DNA of 64,000 bases from Sutcliffiella horikoshii (GCF_019931755.1 NZ_CP082918.1:4010001-4074000); one strand, 5' to 3'. Counted from the stretch's first letter, positions 42,742-57,867 are shown. Numbers and translations: made by a program. Notes: generated by a model not told the origin, from the letters alone.

Positions 42742-43254
42742 CTAGATCACCTGCTTCCCTGTCTTGGCTTCATAACGAATTTTTTCGCGGAGCTTATTGA
42801 TTCCATAAATAAGAGCCGCTGGATTTGGTGGGCATCCCGGTATGTACACGTCTACTGGTACAATTTGGTCCACACCTTTTACAACGGCATAGGATTTGAT
42901 ATATGGACCGCCTGCAGTCGCACAGGATCCCATTGCAATGACCCATTTCGGCTCAGGCATTTGATCATACAAGCGCTTCAACACGGGTGCCATCTTTTTC
43001 GTCACGGTACCAGACACGATCATACAGTCAGATTGACGCGGTGATGTACGAAAAAAGGACCCAAAACGGTCGAGGTCATAGTGGGACGAGCCAACTCCCA
43101 TCATTTCGATGGCACAGCAAGCTAGACCGAATGTCATCGGCCACATGGAATTGCTACGGGCCCACGCTTTCAGCTCCTCCAATGTTGTCAGGAAGACCGT
43201 CTGTTTCAGTTCTTCCATTTCCTCTGGTGAGATACTCTCTAGATTTAGATCCAT
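42742..43254 (-). CDS. nuoB: complex I subunit B, cluster N2
   Basis: A 170-residue subunit that carries the terminal [4Fe-4S] cluster N2, the direct electron donor to quinone. Ligands are in [10 protein letters not shown] (adjacent Cys pair), GSCATAGG and PGCPPNP. The start is the ATG at 43254, five bases after GAAGGTG and overlapping the end of nuoA; a Met seven codons upstream has no ribosome site. Confidence 0.95.
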   Translation of the reverse strand: MDLNLESISPEEMEELKQTVFLTTLEELKAWARSNSMWPMTFGLACCAIEMMGVGSSHYDLDRFGSFFRTSPRQSDCMIVSGTVTKKMAPVLKRLYDQMPEPKWVIAMGSCATAGGPYIKSYAVVKGVDQIVPVDVYIPGCPPNPAALIYGINKLREKIRYEAKTGKQVI

Positions 43255-43619
43255 TTCAACACCTTCTTCTTCCATGCGTATATTAATCCGATCAGTAATA
43301 AAACTACGAAAATAAGCATTTCAATCAGTGCAAAAATCCCCAATTTCTCGTATGCCACCGCCCATGGATAAAGGAAAACCGTCTCCACATCGAAAATGAC
43401 AAATAACAGGGCAAATATGTAATAACGAACATTGAACTGAACACGTGAATCATGAAAGGGATCAATTCCACTTTCATAGGTCGTCTGCTTGGCTGCTGAT
43501 GGCTTATTCGGACGCAAAACACGTCCAATAGCAAGCGCCACGACCGGAAGCAATACCCCTAGAGCTAAAAATACAACCACTATCAAATAGTTATTTTGAT
43601 ATAAGTTTAGTAGATTCAT
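43245..43619 (-). CDS. nuoA: complex I subunit A
   Basis: A 124-residue, three-helix membrane subunit at the junction of the two arms. The conserved loop [20 protein letters not shown] with the C-to-S variant typical of Bacillus and the [12 protein letters not shown] motif are present. First gene of the operon nuoABCDHIJKLMN, with AGGGGG upstream and a strong promoter about 70 bp before the start. Confidence 0.95.
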   Translation of the reverse strand: MNLLNLYQNNYLIVVVFLALGVLLPVVALAIGRVLRPNKPSAAKQTTYESGIDPFHDSRVQFNVRYYIFALLFVIFDVETVFLYPWAVAYEKLGIFALIEMLIFVVLLLIGLIYAWKKKVLKWI

Positions 43620-43688
43620 GCCCGCCCCCTCCGAAGTCTCTCTTCATTTTCAGACTGCTCACAATATTTAAAAATGTAACCGATAACA

Positions 43689-43717
43689 ATTATATCAAAT
43701 CCCCATATCGGTGTCGA
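43689..43717 (-). promoter_or_regulatory. sigma-A promoter of the nuo operon
   Basis: On the minus strand TCGACA (43712-43717), 17-bp spacer ending in TGA, TATAAT (43689-43694): near-consensus -35, perfect -10 with TGn extension. Confidence 0.75.
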
Positions 43718-43938
43718 CAGGAGATATCCTTATTATGGCTATTGTTTTTAGGGAGGCGAAGGGAATTGGTTTGGTGAAGGGTGAGGTTTTGTTTTTGTGG
43801 TTGATTGTGAGGCGCTTTGATCAAAGTTCAAAAGAAAATTACCTTGTTTTGAAAAAGGCCAGGCTTGGTGACTGCTGGAACCAATGAAATGTGGGGCTAC
43901 TTGGAAGGTTTTAGTTGAAAGTAGGTAATTGGATTTGC

Positions 43939-44057
43939 GGATATCAATAAAACTCAGGATATTTCAAGAAAAATTCGGATATATCGAGAAATTAGGAGTG
44001 TATATCAATAAAAATTAGAATATATCAAGAAATTCAGGCATATATCAAGAAATCGAC
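43939..44057. repeat. six imperfect 20-bp tandem repeats
   Basis: Units related to GATATATCAAGAAATTCAGG follow each other from GGATATCAATAAAACTCA to CATATATCAAGAAATCGA with periods of 19-22 bp. There are no unique spacers between them, so this is a degenerate satellite and not CRISPR. Confidence 0.7.
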
Positions 44058-44150
44058 AGACCCTTCGTCATTTCGACAACATAGATACTGCACTCACCAC
44101 CAGTCAACCATAATGCGTGGGACTGCTTCGCTTTAGCACATCACCGCACA

Positions 44151-44171
44151 GCGGGTCAGACCCCTCTTTAG
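44151..44171. repeat. GGGGTCTGACCCC-family repeat, subfamily 2
   Basis: GCGGGTCAGACCCCTCTTTA preceded by GCTTTAGCACATCACCGCAC, nearly the same as the copies at 18965-19025. Confidence 0.8.
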
Positions 44172-44185
44172 TCCTTTAAATCACA

Positions 44186-44233
44186 AAAACCCCCTCCCTC
44201 CAAAGCACGTCTGCTCCGGAAAGAGGGGGTTTT
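44186..44233 (-). terminator. atp operon terminator
   Basis: Perfect arms AAAACCCCCTC (44186-44196) and GAGGGGGTTTT (44223-44233), with a further T on the minus-strand side, 26 bp past the atpC stop. Confidence 0.85.
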
Positions 44234-44258
44234 GACACAGTATGTTTACAGGGTATTG

Positions 44259-44681
<423 letters not shown>

Positions 44682-44685
44682 TTAA

Positions 44686-46143
<1,458 letters not shown>

Positions 46144-46152
46144 TTAACGAAT

Positions 46153-47019
<867 letters not shown>

Positions 47020-47126
47020 TCACCACCTTTTTAACCCTATTCAGAGTGGTTAGACACATGGAAAGGAGGAATCGAAGGTTGGTTCGGGTTCCTCCATCGC
47101 ATGGTGTAACTCACTATGTCGATCTA

Positions 47127-48653
<1,527 letters not shown>

Positions 48654-48656
48654 CTA

Positions 48657-49199
48657 CTATCTATTCGTTGTAAGTTGACGTCCTAGACGCTCTAATTTTC
48701 CACTGACACTTCCATCAAAAATACGGTTGCCGATGCGAATCTTCAAGCCGCCGATTAAAGATGGATCTACGATATTGCTGATGTTTAAAGAAGATTTCCC
48801 AACTTTTGCTGCAAATACAGCGGAAAGCTGAGCCTGCTCTGCGTCCGTTAAAGCGCGAACAGAGTACACTTTTGCGTCTGCCACATTAAGGGCTTCGTTA
48901 GAAAGTGCTTTGTACTCGTCAATCATATCGACAACGATACCTTGACGGTGACGGTCTATTAAAAGCTGTAACGTGTTTACGATAAATGGTGATGCGGAAG
49001 CAAATGCCTCACGGACGATTTGCTTTTTAGAGTCTTTGCGTACTTTCGGGTTGCTTAGGACAACGTCAAGTTCCTTGTTGTTCAAAAACACCTTTTTCAC
49101 TTCTGCAAGCTCTGAATCAAACTGGGCGTAAAGGTTGTTTTCTTTTGCCAGTTCGAAAAGAGCCAATGCATAACGCTTTGCTACTCCGTTTTTGCTCAT
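48657..49199 (-). CDS. atpH: ATP synthase delta subunit
   Basis: A 180-residue peripheral-stalk subunit that ties the b dimer to the top of F1. [17 protein letters not shown] at the N-terminus and [25 protein letters not shown] at the C-terminus are conserved. Starts within the atpF stop (4-bp overlap). Confidence 0.96.
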   Translation of the reverse strand: MSKNGVAKRYALALFELAKENNLYAQFDSELAEVKKVFLNNKELDVVLSNPKVRKDSKKQIVREAFASASPFIVNTLQLLIDRHRQGIVVDMIDEYKALSNEALNVADAKVYSVRALTDAEQAQLSAVFAAKVGKSSLNISNIVDPSLIGGLKIRIGNRIFDGSVSGKLERLGRQLTTNR

Positions 49200-49714
49200 C
49201 GCACTTCGCCTACCTGTTTCACGTAATCATCGATAAGCTTCTGCTGATCTTTTTCGTTTAGTTCTTTTTCAATCACTTTAGAAGCGATTAATACGGACAA
49301 GGAAGCAACCTGTTCACGCAGGGCAACAACTGCTTGTTCTTTTTCCTGAATGATTTCTTTTCTTGCCGCTTCTTTCAAGCGTGCAGATTCCTCTTGAGCA
49401 GCTCTTACGATATCTGCTTTTTGATCTTCTGCTACTTTTTTCGCGCTTTCCACTAAAGCCTGAGCTTCCGTGCGAGCTTCTTTTAAAAGAGCTTTTTGCT
49501 CTTCTACAAGACCTTTTGCTTCAACATTGCTTTGTTCAGCTGCTGTAATTTCATTTGCAATGTGATCTTCACGTTGCTTCATCATTCCAACAAGCTTATC
49601 CCAAGCAAATTTTCTAAGGAAATATAGTAAGATTAAAAATGTGATTAACTGGAATAGTGCATCTCCTAAAGTTAGAAGTCCTGCACCAAGCACTAAGTGA
49701 TCTAAGCTATACAA
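49196..49714 (-). CDS. atpF: ATP synthase b subunit
   Basis: A 172-residue peripheral stalk. One N-terminal helix ([20 protein letters not shown]) is followed by a long charged helix with coiled-coil character ([18 protein letters not shown]). The start is probably the TTG at 49714, eight bases after AAGGGAG; the nine residues encoded upstream, beginning MYSSKGVK, include the ribosome site and are unlikely to be translated. Confidence 0.93.
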   Translation of the reverse strand: MYSLDHLVLGAGLLTLGDALFQLITFLILLYFLRKFAWDKLVGMMKQREDHIANEITAAEQSNVEAKGLVEEQKALLKEARTEAQALVESAKKVAEDQKADIVRAAQEESARLKEAARKEIIQEKEQAVVALREQVASLSVLIASKVIEKELNEKDQQKLIDDYVKQVGEVR

Positions 49715-49876
49715 TGCTTTCACTCCCTTCGAGGAATACATAAGAAAAGCACAAGCACCTAAAGGGCACCTTGGCTAGATTTTCGAGAAAAATTGTTCAT
49801 ACTAAAGGAAAGGCGAAGGTTCTCTTGTGAGACGGACTTCGCCATTATTGATGCTAAGAATTATTCGGGCAGTTAA

Positions 49877-50140
<264 letters not shown>

Positions 50141-50147
50141 TTATAAA

Positions 50148-51289
<1,142 letters not shown>

Positions 51290-51291
51290 AT

Positions 51292-51513
51292 TTATGACTC
51301 TCCTGAGAAGAATTTTTGGACCAGGTATAATACTCCCAACACACCTGCTGCTAGTCCTAAAAGAAGTCCAATAATAAGGAACAATGGTTCTGTACCAATT
51401 TTTCCATCCAGCCATCTTCCTGCAAATAATCCAACTAAGGTGGGACCAACTAAGTAGGAAAGGATTCCGGACATCAAAGCCATTGCTTGGAATGGGCGGC
51501 GTTTATCTTCCAT
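51292..51513 (-). CDS. atpZ: AtpZ, small ATP synthase operon protein
   Basis: A 73-residue two-helix membrane protein of the AtpZ family (MEDKRRPFQAMALMSGILSY, then GPTLVGLFAGRWLDGK IG). In alkaliphilic Bacillus, AtpZ with AtpI forms a Mg2+ or Ca2+ permeation path beside the synthase. The ATG at 51513 follows GGGGTG by six bases. First gene of the atp operon. Confidence 0.88.
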   Translation of the reverse strand: MEDKRRPFQAMALMSGILSYLVGPTLVGLFAGRWLDGKIGTEPLFLIIGLLLGLAAGVLGVLYLVQKFFSGES

Positions 51514-51635
51514 AGAAAACACCCCGTTTTACATGCGGTAAAAGATTTGAGGTCTTACTGATAAATCGGTGTTAAATATGTATAAAATTGGTTTTTAAAA
51601 ACCTATGAAAACCCTATCATTTTATACCCTTTGTA

Positions 51636-51664
51636 AGCATACAATAGCACTTTATCAATGTCAA
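51636..51664 (-). promoter_or_regulatory. sigma-A promoter of the atp operon
   Basis: On the minus strand TTGACA (51659-51664), 17-bp spacer, TATGCT (51636-51641). A perfect -35; the start site would be about 120 bp before atpZ. Confidence 0.7.
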
Positions 51665-51751
51665 TGTGTTCTAAGGAAAAATCGACATTCTTTTCATTGG
51701 TAAGATTTCTCTTCGAACCAGCTTTTTTTGCTATGTATTTTTCCAGAAAAA

Positions 51752-51790
51752 AACAGCCAAATGATGAACAGTTTTCCTCATTCGGCTGTT
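51752..51790 (-). terminator. terminator of the Vpr-like protease gene
   Basis: AACAGCC (51752-51758) pairs with GGCTGTT (51784-51790), extended by AATGA/TCATT; a seven-T run follows on the minus strand. Confidence 0.85.
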
Positions 51791-51908
51791 GTATAACATT
51801 ATTTTATCACAGAAGACATATAGGTTAAGTTTGTCGATTGTGAACATTATGTGACTATTCAGTAGTTTCAGGTTGTGTTGCTTGACAGGGTTCGACAAAA
51901 ATGTCTCC

Positions 51909-54227
51909 TCACTCAAAGTAAAGGTCCGCTTCCACAGTGTCTTCCTTGTCCAGTTTCTTCGCAAAGACGACTGCCTTCACAAGTCCTTTGACTTTTACGC
52001 GATCTGCGGGGATTTGATTTTTGAATAGCCCGCGCGGAAGGTCCCTTTCCCAGTCAAGATAGTCGATGAAGTGGAGCGTATCTGCTTCGTACAGCGCAAT
52101 TCCAAGTTCCTCGGCGCCTTCTGGCAAATACACTTCGTACTGATACTCCCCTTCCTTATCTCCATAACCGAACTGAAAGCCCATGATCCGCGGATAATCC
52201 GGTTCTTCTATTATATAGAGGTAAGGCAGACGGATCTTCTGGTTGTCCGCGTTCACGATGACCTCTCCCTCGTGCATCCCCGCTGTCTGCTGGTTTGGGG
52301 TGATATCGAGCGTGATGTTGGTCTCGCGTTTTTCTTTTGGTTTCAGCTTAAAGGTGATCGGTGTCTTCCACTGAACTCCCTTTTTCTGTTTCGGTACTTC
52401 TATTGAATAGGTGACTTCTTTGTCTGAGACGTTTTCAATCGTAATCGGAACTTCCTTTTGTGTTCGGGTTTGTTTCTTTTCCAGCATTCCAAAGTTAAGA
52501 GATCCCGGGTACACGAGGCTGTTCGTCTGGATCGCTTCCTCCAGCTGGATGCGTCCAGTTCCTTGTTCCAGAACGGAATAACCTGAACCATCTTCTTTAA
52601 TGAGAGGTTTTGTCGTATTCATCAGGGCTGCTTTCACCTGAGCCGGCGTCCAATCGGGATGGGCCTGGATGATGAGTGCACTTGCCCCCGCCACATGCGG
52701 CGCGGCCATGCTTGTTCCTTGAAGCGCGAGGTAACCGTTAGGAATTGTGCTGTCGATCGCCACACCAGGTGCGACGACATCCGGCTTGATTTCCCACGTA
52801 TGTGTCACCGGCCCGCGTGAACTGAAGCTAGCAATATCATCTTTGTGCCATTTGAATTTTGTCTTCACCATAGAGAAACTTCTTTTTAGATGCTTTTTTA
52901 AAAATAACCCGTCTTCTTTGGAAATCGAGACGACCGGTATATCCATCTCCACTTCTAAAGTACCTGTAAAATTGCCCTCGAGGTTGTTGTAGATGACAAC
53001 ACCAGCGGCACCGCGCATTTTTGCGTGATGTGCCTTTTCCGAAAAAGGAATCTTGCCGCGTTCAAGCAACACTAGTTTCCCCTCTATCTTCTTGCCTTCC
53101 CAATCCTCTTCTTCCCCAAGGCCTACATGCACCATGCCCATCGGTTTGGCCGGAAAATCCCAAGGCATCGACCCCTGCAGCGGAAGCATCTCTATCTCTC
53201 TTTTAGAAAAAATAGGAGACAGATGCGGAATGTGAAGCGGCGGCGTGGATGCTCCAACCGATATTGCCTCAGACGAGGTCCCGGGGGATCCCACCGTCCA
53301 AAGGTTTGGACCGGAATTGCCGCTTGAAGTGACTGCCACCACACCATGTTCTACCGCTTTATTCAGAGCCAGGCTTGTCGGCCAATCCGGCCCATTGATG
53401 GTGTTTCCAAGCGATAAATTCAGCACGTCCACTTTGTCATGAATGGCCATTTCGATAGCCGCAATGACGTGCTCACTGGAACCATGGCCTCCCGGACCAA
53501 GGACTCGGTACGCAATAAGTTCCGCTTCAGGCGCCACTCCATGAAGATGCCCGTTCGCCCCGACAATCCCGGCAACATGCGTCCCGTGGAGAGTCGGCAT
53601 TCCTTGCGACCTCTTTGTTTCCATCGGATCCTTGTCCTCGTCGACGAAATCATAGCCACCCGCATAATTGTCCCGGAGGTCGGGATGCGTGTAATCGATT
53701 CCAGTGTCGATGATTCCCACTTTCACACCCTTACCGGTGAGACGATTTCCTTCTTTGTCAAAGAGTCGGTGCATTTTCTCTCCGCCGATAAAAGGCACAC
53801 TCTCGTCGATATTGGGGGTGTAATTGGTAACAGGCGAAACTTCGAGAATTCCCTGTTCTTTTTGGAGTTTCTCAAGATCTTTTAGCGGGCCGTGGATGGC
53901 AAATCCTTTGAATACGGCGGTATAAGTTCGTTTTATTTTTAGATTAGGATATTTCTGTTGGATTACGTTTTGGATGGCGTTTTGGCTGTTTTCCTCCACG
54001 ATTAAAATAACGGTCTGTTCCTCCAGCTCGTTATCTTTGCTTACCGGAAGTGGCGGCCGTTTTGGGTATTTTGGTGTGTTAGTTGTATTGGTTGTATGTA
54101 ATGAGTCGTTTGCGTGTGTGTTTATGGCGGCTGTTGTATTTGTTAGCGGCTCCACTAGAGTTGATGTCAACAGCAACACAGTGAGTCCGATACATAAAAA
54201 AATTTTCCCTGATTTCACGTCCTTCAC
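51909..54227 (-). CDS. Vpr-like extracellular subtilisin-family protease
   Basis: A 772-residue S8 serine protease. Signal peptide (about 1-33), I9-type propeptide (about 70-135), and a catalytic domain with Asp174 (GIIDTGIDYTHPDL), His214 (LHGTHVAG) and Ser506 (LQGTSMAAPHVAG). A PA domain is inserted at about 365-455 (KLVLLERGKIPFSEKAHHAK, RGAAGVVIYNN), and C-terminal beta domains follow. The layout is that of Vpr, the minor extracellular protease of B. subtilis, although the locus differs. It probably supplies peptides from the medium. It has its own terminator. Confidence 0.92.
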   Translation of the reverse strand: MKDVKSGKIFLCIGLTVLLLTSTLVEPLTNTTAAINTHANDSLHTTNTTNTPKYPKRPPLPVSKDNELEEQTVILIVEENSQNAIQNVIQQKYPNLKIKRTYTAVFKGFAIHGPLKDLEKLQKEQGILEVSPVTNYTPNIDESVPFIGGEKMHRLFDKEGNRLTGKGVKVGIIDTGIDYTHPDLRDNYAGGYDFVDEDKDPMETKRSQGMPTLHGTHVAGIVGANGHLHGVAPEAELIAYRVLGPGGHGSSEHVIAAIEMAIHDKVDVLNLSLGNTINGPDWPTSLALNKAVEHGVVAVTSSGNSGPNLWTVGSPGTSSEAISVGASTPPLHIPHLSPIFSKREIEMLPLQGSMPWDFPAKPMGMVHVGLGEEEDWEGKKIEGKLVLLERGKIPFSEKAHHAKMRGAAGVVIYNNLEGNFTGTLEVEMDIPVVSISKEDGLFLKKHLKRSFSMVKTKFKWHKDDIASFSSRGPVTHTWEIKPDVVAPGVAIDSTIPNGYLALQGTSMAAPHVAGASALIIQAHPDWTPAQVKAALMNTTKPLIKEDGSGYSVLEQGTGRIQLEEAIQTNSLVYPGSLNFGMLEKKQTRTQKEVPITIENVSDKEVTYSIEVPKQKKGVQWKTPITFKLKPKEKRETNITLDITPNQQTAGMHEGEVIVNADNQKIRLPYLYIIEEPDYPRIMGFQFGYGDKEGEYQYEVYLPEGAEELGIALYEADTLHFIDYLDWERDLPRGLFKNQIPADRVKVKGLVKAVVFAKKLDKEDTVEADLYFE

Positions 54228-54283
54228 CTCTGATATGTAGCATTTGTTATTGATGGGGGATTATGCATAGGTTGAGAGTTGAG

Positions 54284-54382
54284 GTGAATTAGTCAAAAAA
54301 GCGATTGAATTAGTCAAATAAACAGGAGAAGTATACAAATAACGGTGTGAAATAGTCAAATAAACAGGTCAGATTTTCAATA
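54284..54382. repeat. four to five imperfect 23-bp tandem repeats
   Basis: Units related to GAATTAGTCAAATAAACAGG succeed each other between the protease gene and upp with periods of about 20-26 bp. The core TCAAATAA resembles the core TCAAGAAA of the array at 43939-44057. Confidence 0.65.
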
Positions 54383-54416
54383 ATCCATATATTCCCACAA
54401 AACAACTACAAAAAAA

Positions 54417-54452
54417 GGCTGCTCAAAGATCTCATTCGATCCTCAAACAGCC
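54417..54452 (-). terminator. upp terminator
   Basis: GGCTG and CAGCC outer arms with inner TCAAAGATC / GATCCTCA pairing; a seven-T run on the minus-strand side, just after the upp stop. Confidence 0.85.
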
Positions 54453-54458
54453 AGTCAT

Positions 54459-55088
54459 TTATTTTGTGCCGTATAATCTGTCTCCAGCGTCACCTAGACC
54501 TGGGACGATATAGCCTTTTTCGTTTAGCTTTTCATCAAGCGCCGCGATGTAGATGTCTACGTCAGAGTGCGCTTCTTTAAGTAATTCCACACCTTCAGGG
54601 GCAGCGATTAAGCACATGAATTTGATATTTTTCGCGCCACGTTTTTTCAGGGAGTGAATTGCTTCGATTGCAGATCCGCCTGTAGCAAGCATTGGATCAA
54701 CCACGATGAAGTCGCGCTCTTCCACATCAGAAGGTAATTTCACATAATATTCAACAGGTTGAAGCGTTTCTGGATCGCGGTATAAGCCGACATGCCCAAC
54801 TTTTGCAGCCGGAATCAATTTCAACATTCCTTCTACCATGCCAAGACCGGCACGTAGGATTGGAACGATTCCTAGTTTTTTCCCTGCTAATACGTTTGAT
54901 TTTGAAATAGAAACCGGTGTTTCCACGTCCACTTCTTCAAGCGGAAGGTCACGGGTAATCTCGAATGCCATTAAACTTGCCACTTCATCAACTAGTTCAC
55001 GAAACTCTTTCGTACCTGTATTTTTGTCGCGGATGTATGTAAGTTTGTGCTGAATTAACGGGTGATCAAATACGTACACTTTTGCCAT
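54459..55088 (-). CDS. upp: uracil phosphoribosyltransferase
   Basis: A 209-residue cytoplasmic salvage enzyme that makes UMP from uracil and PRPP. The PRPP loop is [16 protein letters not shown] and the uracil site [17 protein letters not shown] at the C-terminus. The order glyA-upp-atp follows B. subtilis. It has its own promoter and a GC-rich hairpin in the leader. Confidence 0.97.
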   Translation of the reverse strand: MAKVYVFDHPLIQHKLTYIRDKNTGTKEFRELVDEVASLMAFEITRDLPLEEVDVETPVSISKSNVLAGKKLGIVPILRAGLGMVEGMLKLIPAAKVGHVGLYRDPETLQPVEYYVKLPSDVEERDFIVVDPMLATGGSAIEAIHSLKKRGAKNIKFMCLIAAPEGVELLKEAHSDVDIYIAALDEKLNEKGYIVPGLGDAGDRLYGTK

Positions 55089-55114
55089 TCGAAATCTCTC
55101 CTTTTATCATGTCT

Positions 55115-55146
55115 AGCCGGCGATTCTGTTAAAGACTTTTCCGGCT
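55115..55146 (-). promoter_or_regulatory. hairpin in the upp leader
   Basis: AGCCGG (55115-55120) and CCGGCT (55141-55146) form a stem between the upp promoter and ribosome site. It may affect translation or mRNA stability; no T-tract follows. Confidence 0.35.
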
Positions 55147-55166
55147 CTCAACTCACACTTCCATTG

Positions 55167-55195
55167 ATTCTACAGAAAAAGCGGGATTGATTCAA
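55167..55195 (-). promoter_or_regulatory. sigma-A promoter of upp
   Basis: On the minus strand TTGAAT (55190-55195), 17-bp spacer, TAGAAT (55167-55172). Confidence 0.7.
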
Positions 55196-55213
55196 GTAAT
55201 TTTCCACAAAAAA

Positions 55214-55237
55214 GAGAGGTCTAACCTCAGACCTCTC
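55214..55237 (-). terminator. glyA terminator
   Basis: Arms GAGAGGTCT (55214-55222) and AGACCTCTC (55229-55237), with six T residues on the minus-strand side. Confidence 0.9.
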
Positions 55238-55249
55238 CCATTAACACCT

Positions 55250-56491
55250 TTATCCTAAAGAAGGATACAATTCATATTTTCCAGAAACTGCTTCCACACG
55301 AGCTTTTGCTTCTTCCAGTTTCGTTTCGTCTTCATGATTTTTCAATGTGAAAGCAATGATGGACGCGATTTCATCCATATCTTCCAATGTGAAGCCACGG
55401 CTTGTGACAGCTGCTGTACCGATACGGATACCACTTGTTACAAACGGGCTTTCCGGGTCGAATGGAATCGTGTTTTTGTTCACTGTGATTCCCACTTCGT
55501 CCAATACTTTCTCAGCGATTTTCCCTGTGATGGAAAGAGAGCGTACGTCCACAAGTAACAAGTGGTTGTCCGTTCCGTTCGAAACAAGAGAAAGGCCTTC
55601 ATTTTTCAACGCTTCCGCCAAACGGTGTGCATTGTCGATGATTTTTTGTGCGTAGTCTTTGAAGCTTGGTTGCAATGCTTCGCCAAACGCAACAGCTTTA
55701 GCTGCGATTACATGCATTAACGGACCGCCTTGAAGACCAGGGAAGATGGATTTATCAATTTTCTTTGCCCATTCTTCCTTACAAAGGATCATTCCGCCGC
55801 GAGGTCCACGCAATGTTTTATGGGTTGTTGTCGTAACGAAATCCGCGTAAGGTACCGGATTTTGGTGTAGGCCAGCAGCAACAAGTCCTGCAATATGCGC
55901 CATGTCGACCATTAGGTAAGCTCCCACTTCGTCTGCGATTTCACGGAACTTCGCGAAATCAATGGCGCGCGGGTATGCACTTGCACCGGCAACGATCAGC
56001 TTCGGCTTGTGCAGTCTAGCTTTTTCAGCAACGTCTTCATAATTGATAGTATGAGAGTCTTTGTCCACCCCATACTCCACAAAATTATATTGAATACCAC
56101 TAAAGTTAACCGGGCTGCCGTGCGTTAAGTGGCCGCCGTGGGAAAGATTCATCCCAAGGACCGTGTCGCCCTGTTCTAGAATGGTAAAATAAACTGCCAT
56201 ATTCGCTTGGGCACCAGAGTGTGGTTGAACATTTGCATGCTCGGCTCCGAAAATTTCCTTCGCACGGTCACGGGCAATGTTCTCCGCTACATCTACGTGT
56301 TCACAACCACCGTAATAACGACGACCTGGATACCCTTCTGCGTATTTATTCGTCAGTACAGATCCTTGAGCCTCCATAACCGCTTCACTCACAAAGTTCT
56401 CAGAAGCAATCAACTCGATTTTCGTGCGTTGTCTTGCCAATTCATCCTGGATGGATTGAAACAATTGCTGATCCTGTTGTGCTAATTTCAC
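55250..56491 (-). CDS. glyA: serine hydroxymethyltransferase
   Basis: A 413-residue PLP enzyme that converts serine and tetrahydrofolate to glycine and methylene-THF. The PLP Lys is in [37 protein letters not shown] and the [10 protein letters not shown] region are conserved. The start is a GTG with AAAGGGGG upstream. A small frame with a strong ribosome site overlaps its start. Confidence 0.97.
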   Translation of the reverse strand: MKLAQQDQQLFQSIQDELARQRTKIELIASENFVSEAVMEAQGSVLTNKYAEGYPGRRYYGGCEHVDVAENIARDRAKEIFGAEHANVQPHSGAQANMAVYFTILEQGDTVLGMNLSHGGHLTHGSPVNFSGIQYNFVEYGVDKDSHTINYEDVAEKARLHKPKLIVAGASAYPRAIDFAKFREIADEVGAYLMVDMAHIAGLVAAGLHQNPVPYADFVTTTTHKTLRGPRGGMILCKEEWAKKIDKSIFPGLQGGPLMHVIAAKAVAFGEALQPSFKDYAQKIIDNAHRLAEALKNEGLSLVSNGTDNHLLLVDVRSLSITGKIAEKVLDEVGITVNKNTIPFDPESPFVTSGIRIGTAAVTSRGFTLEDMDEIASIIAFTLKNHEDETKLEEAKARVEAVSGKYELYPSLG

Positions 56492-56570
56492 TTTCGGAAT
56501 CCCCCTTTAAGTATGAACAATAAAATTTGAAATGTTTTTTAAAACTAACTACATTCGTCTTTTCAACCAT
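56442..56570 (-). CDS. possible 42-residue leader or small protein overlapping glyA start
   Basis: An ATG at 56568-56570 sits directly after GGAGGAGG, one of the strongest ribosome sites in the region. It opens a frame reading [20 protein letters not shown] that ends with TGA at 56442, 50 bp inside glyA in another frame. It is basic in its first half. It may be a coupling or leader peptide for glyA. The last third overlaps glyA, and I recognise no homologue. Confidence 0.3.
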   Translation of the reverse strand: MVEKTNVVSFKKHFKFYCSYLKGDSESEISTTGSAIVSIHPG

Positions 56571-56623
56571 TACCTCCTCCATTTTATCACGATAGACAAT
56601 AGATAGAAACAGAAAAGGAAGAT

Positions 56624-56637
56624 TGACAGCGCTTACT
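56624..56637 (-). promoter_or_regulatory. possible cre-like site upstream of glyA
   Basis: On the minus strand AGTAAGCGCTGTCA matches the CcpA core consensus TGNAANCGNWNNCW except for the first base. No CcpA control of glyA is implied by family knowledge; position is upstream of the likely promoter. Confidence 0.3.
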
Positions 56638-56673
56638 CTAAAAAACTTTCGTGAAAATAAAAAAGAACGAAAA

Positions 56674-56713
56674 GGGGTCAGACCCTCAAAGGATTTTCGT
56701 CATCCATGTCGAA
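56674..56713 (-). repeat. GGGGTCTGACCCC-family repeat, subfamily 1, reverse; ywlG terminator
   Basis: GGGGTCAGACCCT then CAAAGGATTTTCGTCATCCA and TGTCGAA. On the minus strand it reads flank, stem, then TTTTCGTTCTTTTTT, about 20 bp after the ywlG stop, so it can terminate ywlG. Confidence 0.85.
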
Positions 56714-56732
56714 GGCCTGCCCCGCGTTTGTT

Positions 56733-57296
56733 TTATGTTGTTTCTGTTGTAGCGATTTCATATATTGCTCTGGCGCCGCCGATGAGTTTTGGACGGGTCC
56801 GGGCGATGGTGATGTGGGCGTTGCCGACGGATTTGACGGTGCTGCGCACTGGGACTGCGACGTGCTTGAGGTGCATGCCGATTAGCGTGTCCCCGATATC
56901 AATGCCTGCGTCGGCTTTGATGTGTTCGACCATGACCGCATCTTCCATGTGATGAAAGGCGTGTGAGGCCATTGCACCACCTGCATGTCGGACAGGTATG
57001 ACCGTCACTTCATCTAATCGGCGCCTCCATGCCGTTTCCCGCTCCACTACTAACGCACGGTTCAAATGTTCACAGCATTGAAACGCAAGCTCGACACCTG
57101 TCCGCTCACGGAACTCAGCCAACACGGCAAAAAGCGTTTCAGCGACTCCTTCTGTTCCTGCTGTTCCTATCTTTTCCCCAATCACTTCACTTGTGCTGCA
57201 ACCCACAACCAGAATCTGCCCTTTTTTCAAATCCGCTTGACCCTGTAAGTCATTCAGCACCTGCTGCAACTGCTCTTTCCACTCATGTTGCACCAT
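56733..57296 (-). CDS. ywlG: YwlG family protein (TIGR01440)
   Basis: A 187-residue conserved Firmicute protein. [36 protein letters not shown] and the [11 protein letters not shown] motif mark the family. The fold is related to phosphosugar or nucleoside-binding proteins; the reaction is unknown. It follows rpiB by a single base, so they are co-transcribed, as in B. subtilis. Confidence 0.9.
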   Translation of the reverse strand: MVQHEWKEQLQQVLNDLQGQADLKKGQILVVGCSTSEVIGEKIGTAGTEGVAETLFAVLAEFRERTGVELAFQCCEHLNRALVVERETAWRRRLDEVTVIPVRHAGGAMASHAFHHMEDAVMVEHIKADAGIDIGDTLIGMHLKHVAVPVRSTVKSVGNAHITIARTRPKLIGGARAIYEIATTETT

Positions 57297-57297
57297 T

Positions 57298-57735
57298 CTA
57301 CTTCTCCAACTGATGAATTTTATTTACACGGTTTTCATGGCGGCCGCCTTCAAATTCGGTTGTCAGCCAGATCTTTGCAATTTCACGGGCAAGCCCAGGG
57401 CCGATAACACGCTCACCCATTGCCAACACATTGCTGTCATTGTGTTCGCGAGTCGCTTTCGCACTGAACATATCGTGCACAAGCGCACAACGGATGCCCT
57501 TCACTTTATTCGCCGCAATGGACATCCCGATTCCTGTCCCGCAAATTAAAATACCGCGGTCAAACTCACCCTCTGCCACCTTTGTCGCCACCGGCTGTGC
57601 ATAATCCGGGTAATCGACGGATGTTTCACATTCACATCCGAAGTCTTCAAACTCTATGTTTAACTCTTTCATCAATCCTTTGATTTCCTCACGGATGTTG
57701 ATGCCACCGTGATCTGATGCAATTGCCACTCTCAT
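57298..57735 (-). CDS. rpiB: ribose 5-phosphate isomerase B
   Basis: A 145-residue RpiB/LacAB enzyme (YwlF) of the pentose phosphate pathway, converting ribulose-5-phosphate to ribose-5-phosphate. [15 protein letters not shown] at the N-terminus and [20 protein letters not shown] with the catalytic Cys are present, as is the anionic-site THNDSN-like segment [11 protein letters not shown]. Confidence 0.93.
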   Translation of the reverse strand: MRVAIASDHGGINIREEIKGLMKELNIEFEDFGCECETSVDYPDYAQPVATKVAEGEFDRGILICGTGIGMSIAANKVKGIRCALVHDMFSAKATREHNDSNVLAMGERVIGPGLAREIAKIWLTTEFEGGRHENRVNKIHQLEK

Positions 57736-57843
57736 ATTTTCATCCCCTATTCGAATGATCTTGTTATATGTACATCTTACCCGTCTATAGGGAAAAAATC
57801 CATTAGGTTGTTCACGGGTTCTTATCTCTTCCCTATAAAAAAA

Positions 57844-57867
57844 GCCTGAGCAACTAAGTGCCCAAGC
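57844..57867 (-). terminator. terminator of the chemoreceptor gene
   Basis: GCCTGAGC (57844-57851) pairs with GCCCAAGC (57860-57867) allowing two wobbles; eight T residues on the minus-strand side. Confidence 0.7.

Larger units (their letters stand above)
43620..44258. other. 639-bp gap between nuoA and atpC
   Basis: Contains the nuo promoter, a six-fold 20-bp tandem array (43939-44057), one subfamily-2 palindrome (44151-44171) and the atp terminator. No gene was seen. Confidence 0.7.
51514..51908. other. 395-bp gap between atpZ and the Vpr-like gene
   Basis: Contains the long AT-rich atp leader with the promoter at 51636-51664 and the terminator of the protease gene. No gene was seen. Confidence 0.65.

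Noticed and set aside
41832..42800. 322-codon open frame on the plus strand opposite nuoC, Ala/Phe-rich
   Set aside because: It mirrors the Ala/Lys repeats of nuoC; no ribosome site, extreme composition, and the minus-strand gene is certain.
43939..44057. Possible CRISPR array
   Set aside because: Units directly abut with drifting sequence and no unique spacers, and no cas genes are near.
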